Assembly (NCBI GenBank): GCA_030637945.1
Contig: DAOWFN010000043.1
Span: 1-12,905 of the forward strand
DNA: 12,905 bases
From: Gammaproteobacteria bacterium
GTDB taxonomy: Bacteria; Pseudomonadota; Gammaproteobacteria; SZUA-229
Reading direction: 5' to 3'
Part shown: in pieces, positions 6,856-12,905 of the stretch
How positions within the stretch are numbered: position 1 is the stretch's first letter
Layout: every line of letters begins with the position of its first letter
Notes under the pieces: generated by a model
The model's database searches: none
Seen by the model: only the letters and a program-made list of their open reading frames with translations
What the model was told of the DNA's origin: nothing
Made by a program: the position numbers and the translations under genes

Positions 6856-7320
6856 ATGATTGCGTTATTACAGCGAGTAAAAACCGCATCGGTGACGGTG
6901 GATAGCAAAAAGGTTGCAAGCATCCCACAGGGTTTACTGGTATTGCTTGGTGTGGAAAAACATGATGACGAGTCCACGGCGGAGCGTTTGGCAGAGAAAA
7001 TTCTTAAATACCGTGTATTTTCTGATACGGAAGATAAAATGAACCTGAGCGTGATGGATATTCGCGGTTCGATTTTGATGGTGCCGCAGTTTACTTTGGC
7101 GGCTGATACTGAGAAGGGCTTAAGACCCAGCTTTTCGAAGGCAGCCAGTCCTGAAAAAGGATTAGCCCTGTTTACACAACTTATTGATATAATGCGCGTA
7201 AAGGGTGATTTGATGGCGAGTGATCTACCGGATGGCTGGTTGCAAACGGGTCAATTTGGTGCGGATATGGCTGTTGAATTACTTAATGATGGGCCGGTAA
7301 CTTTTAATTTGACCATGTGA
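6856..7320 (+). CDS. dtd: D-aminoacyl-tRNA deacylase
   Basis: Cytoplasmic homodimeric enzyme that hydrolyses D-amino acids wrongly attached to tRNA, and also glycine on tRNA(Ala). The 154-residue product begins MIALLQRV, ends with N144-D-G-P-V-T-F (the Gly-cisPro chirality-checking motif), and carries QFTLAADTEKGLRPSF from 78. Thr80 aligns with the E. coli active-site Thr. Family length is about 145; the extra residues fall around 113-127. The other signature, normally S-Q-x-T, reads P77-Q-F-T here. The ATG at 6856 is chosen because the conserved N-terminus starts there; the frame is open upstream to at least a TTG at 6814, but that stretch is not conserved in the family. GGGAG lies some 15 nt upstream, so the binding site is weak. 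It heads the his-tat gene run, 40 bp before hisB. Confidence 0.95.
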   Translation: MIALLQRVKTASVTVDSKKVASIPQGLLVLLGVEKHDDESTAERLAEKILKYRVFSDTEDKMNLSVMDIRGSILMVPQFTLAADTEKGLRPSFSKAASPEKGLALFTQLIDIMRVKGDLMASDLPDGWLQTGQFGADMAVELLNDGPVTFNLTM

Positions 7321-7360
7321 GTATTGCACAGGTGATGCATAACATGATTTGGAGATATAA

Positions 7361-7954
7361 ATGACGCAACGTCAGGCAAGTGTTGAACGTAATACGCTGG
7401 AAACGCAGATTCAGGTGTCGGTAAATCTGGATGGTTCCGGTGAATGTAAACTGGATACCGGTATACCTTTTCTAGAGCACATGCTTGATCAGGTTGCGCG
7501 TCATGGTTTGATCGATCTCGAAATCAAAGCAAAAGGTGATCTGCACATCGATGCACATCACACCGTAGAAGATATTGGTATCACTCTGGGGCAGGCGTTT
7601 TCGCAAGCTGTTGGTGATAAAAAAGGTATCGTGCGATATGGGCATGCCTATGTGCCATTGGATGAAGCGCTATCGCGCGTGGTTATCGACTTTTCAGGTC
7701 GTCCAGGCATCGAATATAATGTGAAATTTGAACGTTCAAGTATTGGGGATTTTGATGTTGACCTGTTCCATGAGTTTTTTCAGGGGTTTATCAATCACGC
7801 TAATGTAACGTTGCATATAGATAACCTTAGCGGCAACAATGCGCACCATATAGCTGAAACAATTTTTAAGGCGTTTGGACGTGCCGTACGCATGGCATTA
7901 GCTGCCGATCCTCGGATGCAGGGCGTTATGCCAAGCACCAAAGGCTCTCTATAA
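7361..7954 (+). CDS. hisB: Imidazoleglycerol-phosphate dehydratase
   Basis: Histidine biosynthesis: dehydrates imidazole glycerol phosphate to imidazole acetol phosphate, in the cytoplasm, using manganese in a 24-subunit assembly. The 197-residue length is that of the monofunctional enzyme; the HisN-like phosphatase domain fused in enterobacteria is absent. Visible signatures are GIPFLEHMLDQVARHG (34-49), the first metal motif HIDAHHTVEDIG (62-73), and the second, NNAHHIAETIFKAFG (159-173). TTGGAGAT sits 5-9 nt before the ATG, supporting the start. The gene ends in a conserved STKGSL tail. A GAGTGCTT/AAGCACTC hairpin lies immediately after the stop codon. It follows dtd by 40 bp and precedes hisH by 91 bp. 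Confidence 0.98.
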   Translation: MTQRQASVERNTLETQIQVSVNLDGSGECKLDTGIPFLEHMLDQVARHGLIDLEIKAKGDLHIDAHHTVEDIGITLGQAFSQAVGDKKGIVRYGHAYVPLDEALSRVVIDFSGRPGIEYNVKFERSSIGDFDVDLFHEFFQGFINHANVTLHIDNLSGNNAHHIAETIFKAFGRAVRMALAADPRMQGVMPSTKGSL

Positions 7955-7976
7955 GAGTGCTTCGCACAAAGCACTC
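7955..7976 (+). other. Intercistronic hairpin between hisB and hisH
   Basis: GAGTGCTT (7955-7962) and AAGCACTC (7969-7976) form an 8-bp perfect stem with a 6-nt loop, starting at the base after the hisB stop. No T-run follows, so it is more likely an RNA processing or stability element than a terminator; transcription must continue if hisH-hisE are in the same operon. Confidence 0.45.
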
Positions 7977-8045
7977 ATCTAGTGTGGGTATTTGAGTAAT
8001 AGTTTTTAACATGGTTTTATATTTTTCAAACGATTCAGAGATGCT

Positions 8046-8696
8046 ATGAGTTCAACAATTGCTGTCGTTGATTACGGCATGGGTAATTTGCGTTCTGTCT
8101 CGAAAGCACTGGAACATGTGGTGCAGGATGGGCAACGAGTTATTGTCAGTTCAGATGCGAGTGAGATAGCCGATGCTGAGCGTGTTGTATTTCCCGGTCA
8201 GGGAGCGGCGCGTGACTGCATGCAGCAGTTAAAGGATTTGAAGCTGGATGAAGCCGTTTTACAGGCGGCCCATGAAAAACCATTTTTGGGCATCTGTATG
8301 GGTATGCAGGTATTGATGTCGCACAGTGAAGAGAACCAGGGTATTGATTGCTTGAATCTATATCCGGGTGATGTGCGTGCATTTTCCGATAGTGCCTTGA
8401 AGGCGCAGATGCAGTCATTAAAGGTTCCGCATATGGGCTGGAATAAAGTAGCACAAAAACAGTCGCACCCGCTGTGGAGCGATATTGAGGACGGCAATCG
8501 ATTTTATTTTGTGCATAGTTATTACGTGGATCCGGAGGATGAAACACTGGTTGCGGGTACGACAGAATATGGTATTGAATTTGTTTCTGTTATCGCCAGA
8601 GATAATGTTTTTGCTGCACAATTTCATCCAGAAAAAAGCGCCCATGATGGTTTACAATTGCTAAAGAATTTTAGCCGCTGGAATGGGCAGCCGTAA
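8046..8696 (+). CDS. hisH: Imidazole glycerol phosphate synthase, glutamine amidotransferase subunit
   Basis: Supplies ammonia from glutamine to HisF; together they turn PRFAR into imidazole glycerol phosphate and AICAR. This is a class I glutaminase of 216 residues, slightly longer than the usual 195-210. The catalytic triad is complete: Cys84 in FLGICMGMQ and His194/Glu196 in AAQFHPEKS. The N-terminal 'VDYGMGNLRSV' (8-18) and 'VPHMGWNKV' (127-135) are typical of HisH. The start ATG at 8046 has only a weak AGAG ahead of it; an out-of-frame ATG at 8041 opens a two-codon frame whose TGA overlaps the start codon (ATGCTATGA), so some coupling is conceivable. It is followed 61 bp later by hisA. 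Confidence 0.97.
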   Translation: MSSTIAVVDYGMGNLRSVSKALEHVVQDGQRVIVSSDASEIADAERVVFPGQGAARDCMQQLKDLKLDEAVLQAAHEKPFLGICMGMQVLMSHSEENQGIDCLNLYPGDVRAFSDSALKAQMQSLKVPHMGWNKVAQKQSHPLWSDIEDGNRFYFVHSYYVDPEDETLVAGTTEYGIEFVSVIARDNVFAAQFHPEKSAHDGLQLLKNFSRWNGQP

Positions 8697-8757
8697 CTGT
8701 AATTGTATCGGTCAGACTTGAGTTCAGACAAGATTAAATATTTTATAGAGATAGGAA

Positions 8758-9489
8758 ATGTTATTAATACCTGCAATTGATTTAAAAAATGGACAATGTG
8801 TACGCCTTCGCCAGGGTGATATGAATGATTCCACGGTTTTTTCTGATGACCCGGTAGCGATGGCCGGGCAGTGGGTTGAAGCAGGTGCTCGACGTTTGCA
8901 TATCGTTGATCTCGACGGTGCGTTTGCGGGAAAACCCGTTAATGCTGGCGTGATTCACGAGATCGCATCCGCTTACCCGGATTTAAAGATACAATTGGGT
9001 GGCGGCATAAGAGATGAAGATACGATTGCAGCCTATCTGGATGCAGGTGTGGATTATCTGATCGTTGGTACGCAAGCGGTCAAAGAGCCGCACTTTGTGG
9101 CAGAAGTTTGTGCTGAGTTTCCCACCCATATCATCGTGGGCTTAGATGCTAAAGACGGTAAAGTCGCTACTGATGGCTGGTCAAAATTATCCAAACATGA
9201 TGTCATTGATATGGCGAAACGTTTTGAAAACGATGGTGTTGAAGCCATCGTTTATACCGATATATCACGAGATGGCATGATGCAGGGCGTGAATGTTGAG
9301 GCTACGGTGAAGATGGCTCAGGCAATCAATATTCCAGTGATTGCTTCAGGCGGTATCACTTCGATGGAAGATCTGAAAGAATTAAGTAAAGTGGCGGATG
9401 AAGGCATCATGGGTGCGATTACCGGCCGTGCGATTTACGAAGGAACGATTGATCTGAAAGAAGCCCAGGAGTGGCTGGATAAGCAGTAA
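8758..9489 (+). CDS. hisA: ProFAR isomerase (phosphoribosylformimino-AICAR ribotide isomerase)
   Basis: Catalyses the Amadori isomerisation of ProFAR to PRFAR, the substrate of HisF/HisH. It is a (beta/alpha)8-barrel of 243 residues, the normal family length. The two catalytic acids are in place: Asp8 in IPAIDLKNG and Asp130 in VGLDAKDGKV. Phosphate-binding loops are visible as GGGIRDE (81-87) and as the C-terminal 'IASGGITS' and 'GAITGRAIYEG' segments. TDISRDGMMQG (168-178) is characteristic of HisA. The start has GAGATAGGAA just upstream of the ATG. The downstream gap to hisF (131 bp) is unusually wide for a his operon and contains palindromic sequence. Confidence 0.98.
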   Translation: MLLIPAIDLKNGQCVRLRQGDMNDSTVFSDDPVAMAGQWVEAGARRLHIVDLDGAFAGKPVNAGVIHEIASAYPDLKIQLGGGIRDEDTIAAYLDAGVDYLIVGTQAVKEPHFVAEVCAEFPTHIIVGLDAKDGKVATDGWSKLSKHDVIDMAKRFENDGVEAIVYTDISRDGMMQGVNVEATVKMAQAINIPVIASGGITSMEDLKELSKVADEGIMGAITGRAIYEGTIDLKEAQEWLDKQ

Positions 9490-9497
9490 GTGTAGGT

Positions 9498-9577
9498 GCG
9501 AATAAATTATTTAGCATTTCCATATGCTTCACCCCTTCGGGGCTTACGTGATAAATTGTTCCGTACAATTTATTCGC
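9498..9577. repeat. Palindromic repeat element between hisA and hisF
   Basis: GCGAATAAATT (9498-9508) is exactly inverted as AATTTATTCGC (9567-9577). The right half also folds by itself: ATAAATTGT (9551-9559) with ACAATTTAT (9565-9573) around TCCGT. A small CCCC-TTC-GGGG hairpin (9532-9542) occupies the middle. The outer and inner pairings compete. The about 80-bp size, terminal inverted repeats and intergenic position suggest a small non-coding palindromic (REP- or MITE-like) element; no second copy is in this window, so this is an inference. Confidence 0.5.
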
Positions 9578-9620
9578 AGCTATATTGTAAATAAAAGCAT
9601 GTTTTGGAATTTTATTAATT

Positions 9621-10409
9621 ATGTCATTAGCGAAACGAATAATTCCCTGTCTTGATGTCGATAACGGCCGTGTTGTTAAAGGTGTGCAGTTTGTTGATAT
9701 TCGTGATGCCGGCAATCCGGTAGAAGTTGCCAGGCGTTATGATGAAGAAGGTGCTGATGAGATTACCTTCCTTGATATTACGGCAAGTTCTGATGACCGC
9801 GAAACCATCGTGCACGTTGTAGAAGAGGTTGCCAATGAAGTATTTATTCCTCTGACCGTAGGCGGTGGTATCCGCACTGTTGATGATGTACGCCGTATGT
9901 TAAATGCGGGTGCTGACAAAGTCGCTATCAATACTGCGGCAGTCTTTAACCCGGAATTTGTTCGTGAAGCTTCAGACAAAGTCGGTTCGCAATGTATCGT
10001 GGTGGCGATCGATGCAAAAAAAGTTAGTGCTGAAGGCGAGCCATTGCGTTGGGAAATTTTTACCCATGGTGGCAGGAAGCCGACAGGACTGGATGCCATA
10101 GAATGGGCAAAGAAAATGGTTGAATATGGTGCCGGTGAGATTTTGCTGACCAGCATGGACAGGGATGGCACAAAGATAGGTTTTGACCTGCCACTTACAC
10201 GGGCAATTTCTGAAGCTGTGACCGTGCCGGTAATTGCATCTGGTGGTGTTGGTAATCTTGACCACCTTGCAGAGGGTGTGACCGAAGGCCTGGCCGATGC
10301 GGTTCTGGCAGCCAGTATTTTCCACTTTGCTGAGTACACCATACAGGAAGCAAAACAACATATGGCCGACCGGGGCATCGAGATGCGTTTGTCTGACAGG
10401 TATGTATGA
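9621..10409 (+). CDS. hisF: Imidazole glycerol phosphate synthase, cyclase subunit
   Basis: Uses the ammonia from HisH to cleave and cyclise PRFAR, giving imidazole glycerol phosphate for HisB and AICAR for purine synthesis. The 262-residue (beta/alpha)8-barrel begins MSLAKRIIPCLDVDNGRVVKG, with catalytic Asp12; the second catalytic Asp131 is in VVAIDAKKV. Phosphate-binding glycines are in TVGGGIRTVDD (79-89) and VIASGGVGN (204-212). 'THGGRKPTGLDA' (148-159) and 'LTSMDRDGTKIGFDL' (176-190) are family hallmarks. No strong ribosome binding site is seen before the ATG. Its stop codon overlaps the hisI start in ATGA, indicating translational coupling. Confidence 0.98.
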   Translation: MSLAKRIIPCLDVDNGRVVKGVQFVDIRDAGNPVEVARRYDEEGADEITFLDITASSDDRETIVHVVEEVANEVFIPLTVGGGIRTVDDVRRMLNAGADKVAINTAAVFNPEFVREASDKVGSQCIVVAIDAKKVSAEGEPLRWEIFTHGGRKPTGLDAIEWAKKMVEYGAGEILLTSMDRDGTKIGFDLPLTRAISEAVTVPVIASGGVGNLDHLAEGVTEGLADAVLAASIFHFAEYTIQEAKQHMADRGIEMRLSDRYV

Positions 10410-10789
10410 ACTGGTTAGATGAAATTCGCTTCGATGAAAATGGTTTGATTCCAGCCATTGCGCAGGATGCCGGCAGCGGAAAAATTTTAATGATGGCCTG
10501 GATGAACCGTGAATCATTACGATTAACGGTAGAAAAACAACAGGCTGTGTATTGGTCACGTTCCAGGGGGAAGCTCTGGCACAAAGGCGAAGAGTCCGGC
10601 CATACGCAAAAAATTATCGATATACGCTTTGATTGCGACGAAGATGTTATCCTGTTAAAGGTTGAACAAAGTGGCGGCATCGCCTGTCATACGGGGCGGG
10701 AGAGCTGTTTTTATCGCCAGTTGCAGGGCGATAAATGGGTTGAGGTCGAACAGGTGATTAAAGACCCGGAGCAGATTTATTCTAAATAA
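10406..10789 (+). CDS. hisI: Phosphoribosyl-AMP cyclohydrolase
   Basis: Opens the purine ring of phosphoribosyl-AMP to form ProFAR, the substrate of HisA. It is the monofunctional 127-residue form, not fused to HisE as in enterobacteria. The metal-binding signature D76-C-D-E-D80 and the zinc cysteines Cys94 and Cys101 in IACHTGRESCF are present; 'VYWSRSRGKLWHKGEESGHTQ' (48-68) is the conserved substrate-binding stretch. The ATG overlaps the hisF stop by four bases (ATGA), so translation probably depends on that of hisF. It is followed by hisE after 54 bp. Confidence 0.97.
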   Translation: MNWLDEIRFDENGLIPAIAQDAGSGKILMMAWMNRESLRLTVEKQQAVYWSRSRGKLWHKGEESGHTQKIIDIRFDCDEDVILLKVEQSGGIACHTGRESCFYRQLQGDKWVEVEQVIKDPEQIYSK

Positions 10790-10843
10790 TATGAAGTAGT
10801 CACTCAGTGCTTATTTAGGCGAAAAGTTATAAAATGAAAAGTT

Positions 10844-11164
10844 ATGAGTAACAACGAAATATTGGCACAACTGACTGAAATACTGGAACAGCGCAAAGGC
10901 GCCGCGCCAGATTCATCTTATGTAGCAAGCCTGTATGATAAGGGATTAGATGCCATCCTTAAAAAGGTGGGTGAAGAAGCCACAGAAACAGTGATGGCGG
11001 CAAAGGATGGCGATAAAGACAAACTGGTCTATGAAGTGGCTGATCTCTGGTTTCATACTATGATATTGCTAGCAGACCAGAATTTATCCGCGGATGATGT
11101 ATTAGCGGAGCTTGCTAGAAGATTTGGTGTGTCAGGTCATGATGAGAAAGCGGCAAGAAAGTAA
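10844..11164 (+). CDS. hisE: Phosphoribosyl-ATP pyrophosphatase
   Basis: Removes pyrophosphate from phosphoribosyl-ATP to give the HisI substrate. It is a small all-alpha NTP pyrophosphohydrolase of 106 residues. The Mg-binding acidic residues are visible in K41-V-G-E-E-A-T-E48 and E64-V-A-D-L-W-F-H71, with 'KGLDAILKK' ahead of them. The ATG at 10844 gives the expected N-terminus; the binding site is weak (GAAAAG about 6 nt upstream). An ATG at 10834 is in another frame and opens only five codons, so it is not the start. hisE is the last histidine gene; the 155-bp gap to tatA holds a palindromic element. Confidence 0.96.
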   Translation: MSNNEILAQLTEILEQRKGAAPDSSYVASLYDKGLDAILKKVGEEATETVMAAKDGDKDKLVYEVADLWFHTMILLADQNLSADDVLAELARRFGVSGHDEKAARK

Positions 11165-11175
11165 TTTAATAAATA

Positions 11176-11269
11176 CGTCATTGCGAGATACGAAGCAATC
11201 TCATGATGACGACACAGATGCCTGGGTAAATTGCTTCGTACCTCGCGACAGCGAGGTCGGCTAGACGAG
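11176..11269. repeat. Palindromic intergenic element (CGTCATTGCGAG type) between hisE and tatA
   Basis: GCGAGATACGAAGCAAT (11183-11199) is inverted as ATTGCTTCGTACCTCGC (11230-11246) with one mismatch in 17. The right end forms a further hairpin, CCTCGC-GACA-GCGAGG (11241-11256). The opening CGTCATTGCGAG and the GAAGCAATCTC core match a palindromic repeat that I know from many unrelated bacterial genomes; this recognition is from memory. Boundaries are approximate. The right arm carries extra GCGAGG and so is not a simple mirror of the left arm. A putative protein frame across it on the minus strand is an artefact of the repeat. Confidence 0.65.
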
Positions 11270-11319
11270 CAGATATTCTGATTGTCGATTTAAGATAAAA
11301 AGATAAGAGAGTAAACATT

Positions 11320-11544
11320 ATGGGTATTAGTATTTGGCAATTGTTGATTTTACTGGCTGTTGTTATTTTGATCTTCGGCACCAAGAAATTAAAAAATGTT
11401 GGTGGCGATCTAGGTTCGGCGATTAAAGGTTTTAAGTCTGCTGTTAAAGACGGTGATGATGATAGTAAGCAGCAAAACAAAGTTGCGCAGGACTCAGATA
11501 CAACTGCGGACACAGAATCGGTTAAAAAAGAAGATAACGTATAG
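11320..11544 (+). CDS. tatA: Sec-independent protein translocase subunit TatA
   Basis: Pore-forming or membrane-weakening subunit of the twin-arginine translocase, which carries folded proteins across the inner membrane. The 74-residue protein has the standard plan: a short periplasmic N-terminus, one transmembrane helix (about 6-20), the F19-G-T-K-K-L hinge, an amphipathic helix with 'GGDLGSAIKGFKSAV' (28-42), and a charged, disordered tail. AGAGAG lies about 8 nt before the ATG. It is the first tat gene, 155 bp after hisE and separated from it by a palindromic repeat, so a promoter of its own is possible though none is clear. Confidence 0.96.
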   Translation: MGISIWQLLILLAVVILIFGTKKLKNVGGDLGSAIKGFKSAVKDGDDDSKQQNKVAQDSDTTADTESVKKEDNV

Positions 11545-11555
11545 GTAACCGTTGT

Positions 11556-11585
11556 CGCACATGAGAGCCGCCTGGCTTGAGTGCG
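11556..11585 (+). other. Intercistronic stem-loop between tatA and tatB
   Basis: CGCAC (11556-11560) pairs with GTGCG (11581-11585), and inside it AGCC (11566-11569) pairs with GGCT (11574-11577) around GCCT. There is no T-run. It may set the TatA:TatB ratio through mRNA processing or stability, since TatA is needed in excess; this is an inference. Confidence 0.35.
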
Positions 11586-11608
11586 TGCAATGAGCTTTAC
11601 GGTAAATT

Positions 11609-12043
11609 ATGTTCGACGTTGGTTTTTGGGAAATCCTGCTAATTCTTATTTTGGCTCTGGTCGTTATCGGACCTGAGCGGTTGCCCGGTGCTGCCCGTAA
11701 AGCAGGTTACTTCGTAGGCAAAGCCCGCCGTTATATCGAAGGCGTGCGTAGTGAAGTCGAGTCAGAACTTGATGTTAATGAATTCAAGCGCATGCTGCAT
11801 AATCAGGAAGTGCAAATAAATGAGTTGCAGCAACAGTTAAAATCGGGTGTTGATGCAGTGCAGTCAGATATTTCATCTGATATTCCTACCGATATATTAA
11901 GTGATAGTGAGACGCACTCATTTCATGAAGAAGAGTTTGAAGGCGTAAAGCAGGAAGATTCAGAGCAGGAAGATACTGGTGTATCGACCGAAGCATCAGA
12001 ACAAACGCAGTTATCATCAACTGCAAATAAAGAAAATTCTTAA
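11609..12043 (+). CDS. tatB: Sec-independent protein translocase subunit TatB
   Basis: Forms the twin-arginine signal receptor with TatC in the inner membrane. The 144-residue protein starts MFDVGFWE, with Glu8 at the position of the functionally important TatB Glu8 of E. coli. A single transmembrane helix spans about 6-20, followed by the G-P-E-R-L-P hinge (21-26). A long amphipathic, partly coiled-coil helix covers about 27-90 ('EFKRMLHNQEVQINELQQQL'). The rest is an acidic, Ser/Thr-rich tail of low complexity, typical for TatB. The ribosome binding site is weak. It lies 64 bp after tatA and 13 bp before tatC. Confidence 0.95.
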   Translation: MFDVGFWEILLILILALVVIGPERLPGAARKAGYFVGKARRYIEGVRSEVESELDVNEFKRMLHNQEVQINELQQQLKSGVDAVQSDISSDIPTDILSDSETHSFHEEEFEGVKQEDSEQEDTGVSTEASEQTQLSSTANKENS

Positions 12044-12056
12044 CTGCTAAAAAATC

Positions 12057-12905
12057 ATGGCAGAGCATAAAGTCGAAAAAGAAGACGATAAAGAACAAAG
12101 CCTGATGGATCACCTGATTGAGCTGCGTGACCGTCTGTTGCACATGGTACTGGCGATCCTTATTGTTTTTGTTGCTCTGTTTGGTTTTTCTGAAGATATT
12201 TTCACCATCGCTGCTCAGCCATTGCTGGGTTTGATGCCTGAAGGCACGTCGATGATAGCGACAGGCGTTACCTCGCCATTTTTAGTGCCGTTCAAATTAG
12301 TACTGTTGTTATCGGTATTATTAACTATTCCGTATCTATTGCATCAGATGTGGGCATTTATTGCGCCAGGTCTATATAGCCATGAAAAACGGATGGCGAC
12401 TCCGCTGCTCATCTCTAGTGTGATCTTATTTTATTGTGGAATAGCGTTTGCCTATTTCGTGATTTTTCCTATCCTGTTTGGTTTCTTCATCGGTGTGGCA
12501 CCGGAAGGTGTTGCGGTAATGACCGATATCGGTCAATACCTGGATTTTATCATTGCGATTTTCCTGGCTTTTGGTATCGCATTTGGAGTGCCGGTTGCGA
12601 CGTTTTTATTGATCGCAGCAGGTGTAACGACGGTTGATAAATTGGCCGACAAACGGCCGTACATCATTATTGGCGCTTTTGTTATCGGTATGATGTTGAC
12701 ACCGCCGGATGTTATTTCGCAATCTTTGTTAGCGATACCAATCTGGTTGTTGTTCGAGTTAGAGTTGATAGCTTCACGAATTTTCTTAAAAGAAAAAGAG
12801 GAAGAAAGCGTCATTATGGAAAATGATGAGTTCACATTGATCGAGGAAGCGCCTGTTATGGATGACAGTAGTATCTCACCGGATGATCATGATGAAAATG
12901 GTGCC
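12057..12905 (+). CDS. tatC: Sec-independent protein translocase subunit TatC (partial at right edge)
   Basis: Six-span inner-membrane core of the twin-arginine receptor; binds the RR signal peptide. The window holds 283 residues with no stop codon. Key residues are visible: Glu22 in DHLIELRDRL (E. coli Glu15), Phe101 and Glu110 in FIAPGLYSHEKR (E. coli Phe94 and Glu103), and Asp218 in TPPDVISQ. The membrane segments and the TPPD loop complete the TatC core by about residue 241, so the catalytic core is entire. An acidic C-terminal tail then begins at about 245 and is already some 40 residues long at the edge. E. coli TatC is about 258 residues, so this one is longer. The ATG is 13 bp after the tatB stop with no clear binding site, suggesting coupled translation. 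Confidence 0.96.
   Translation, partial: MAEHKVEKEDDKEQSLMDHLIELRDRLLHMVLAILIVFVALFGFSEDIFTIAAQPLLGLMPEGTSMIATGVTSPFLVPFKLVLLLSVLLTIPYLLHQMWAFIAPGLYSHEKRMATPLLISSVILFYCGIAFAYFVIFPILFGFFIGVAPEGVAVMTDIGQYLDFIIAIFLAFGIAFGVPVATFLLIAAGVTTVDKLADKRPYIIIGAFVIGMMLTPPDVISQSLLAIPIWLLFELELIASRIFLKEKEEESVIMENDEFTLIEEAPVMDDSSISPDDHDENGA

Noticed and set aside
7955..7976. Hairpin after hisB considered as a terminator
   Set aside because: No T-run follows, and the next genes continue the same pathway on the same strand.
9737..10680. Long minus-strand reading frames opposite hisF and hisI
   Set aside because: They are shadows of well-conserved histidine genes and have no family-like motif.
1..12905. CRISPR arrays, tRNA or rRNA genes, transposase genes
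   Set aside because: No regularly spaced direct repeats, no tRNA cloverleaf or rRNA signature, and no transposase-like protein was seen on either strand.

Overview
The window (about 12.9 kb, moderately AT-rich) looks like a gammaproteobacterial chromosome. The main reasons are the compact order hisB-hisH-hisA-hisF-hisI-hisE-tatA-tatB-tatC, monofunctional HisB, HisI and HisE, and what appears to be a GacA-controlled, CsrA-sequestering small RNA. Species cannot be told from the sequence.

Left part (1-3256, minus strand): three genes for exported proteins. Read from right to left they are a patatin-like lipoprotein (GTG start), a secreted DUF3313 protein, and an AtsA-type sulfatase that runs off the left edge. 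The sulfatase has an unusual maturation motif (CSVTR instead of CxPxR). The last two genes are 63 bp apart and probably co-transcribed; 271 bp of AT-rich DNA with nested inverted repeats separates them from the patatin gene.

Middle part (3257-6855): a frameshifted remnant of a DUF4136 gene on the plus strand (about 3488-3780), then a 762-residue exported octahaem cytochrome c with HEAT-like and TPR repeats (3822-6110), closed by a good intrinsic terminator. The 745 bp that follow hold no protein gene. They contain a strong signal for a CsrB/RsmZ-type RNA on the minus strand (about 6724 down to 6539): twelve GGA triplets in about 186 nt, a UUCG-capped terminator, and an upstream 18-bp palindrome matching the GacA/LetA box at 11 of 12 defined positions. 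Just beyond its 3' end, the plus strand carries three hairpins with GGA in the loop, unexplained.

Right part (6856-12905, plus strand): dtd (D-aminoacyl-tRNA deacylase), six histidine biosynthesis genes, then tatA, tatB and tatC (tatC cut by the right edge). HisI and HisE act on the early intermediates, HisA isomerises ProFAR to PRFAR, HisH/HisF form IGP and AICAR, and HisB dehydrates IGP; hisG, hisD and hisC are not here. TatABC would export folded twin-arginine proteins. Two of the wider gaps in this run (hisA-hisF and hisE-tatA) hold palindromic repeat elements.
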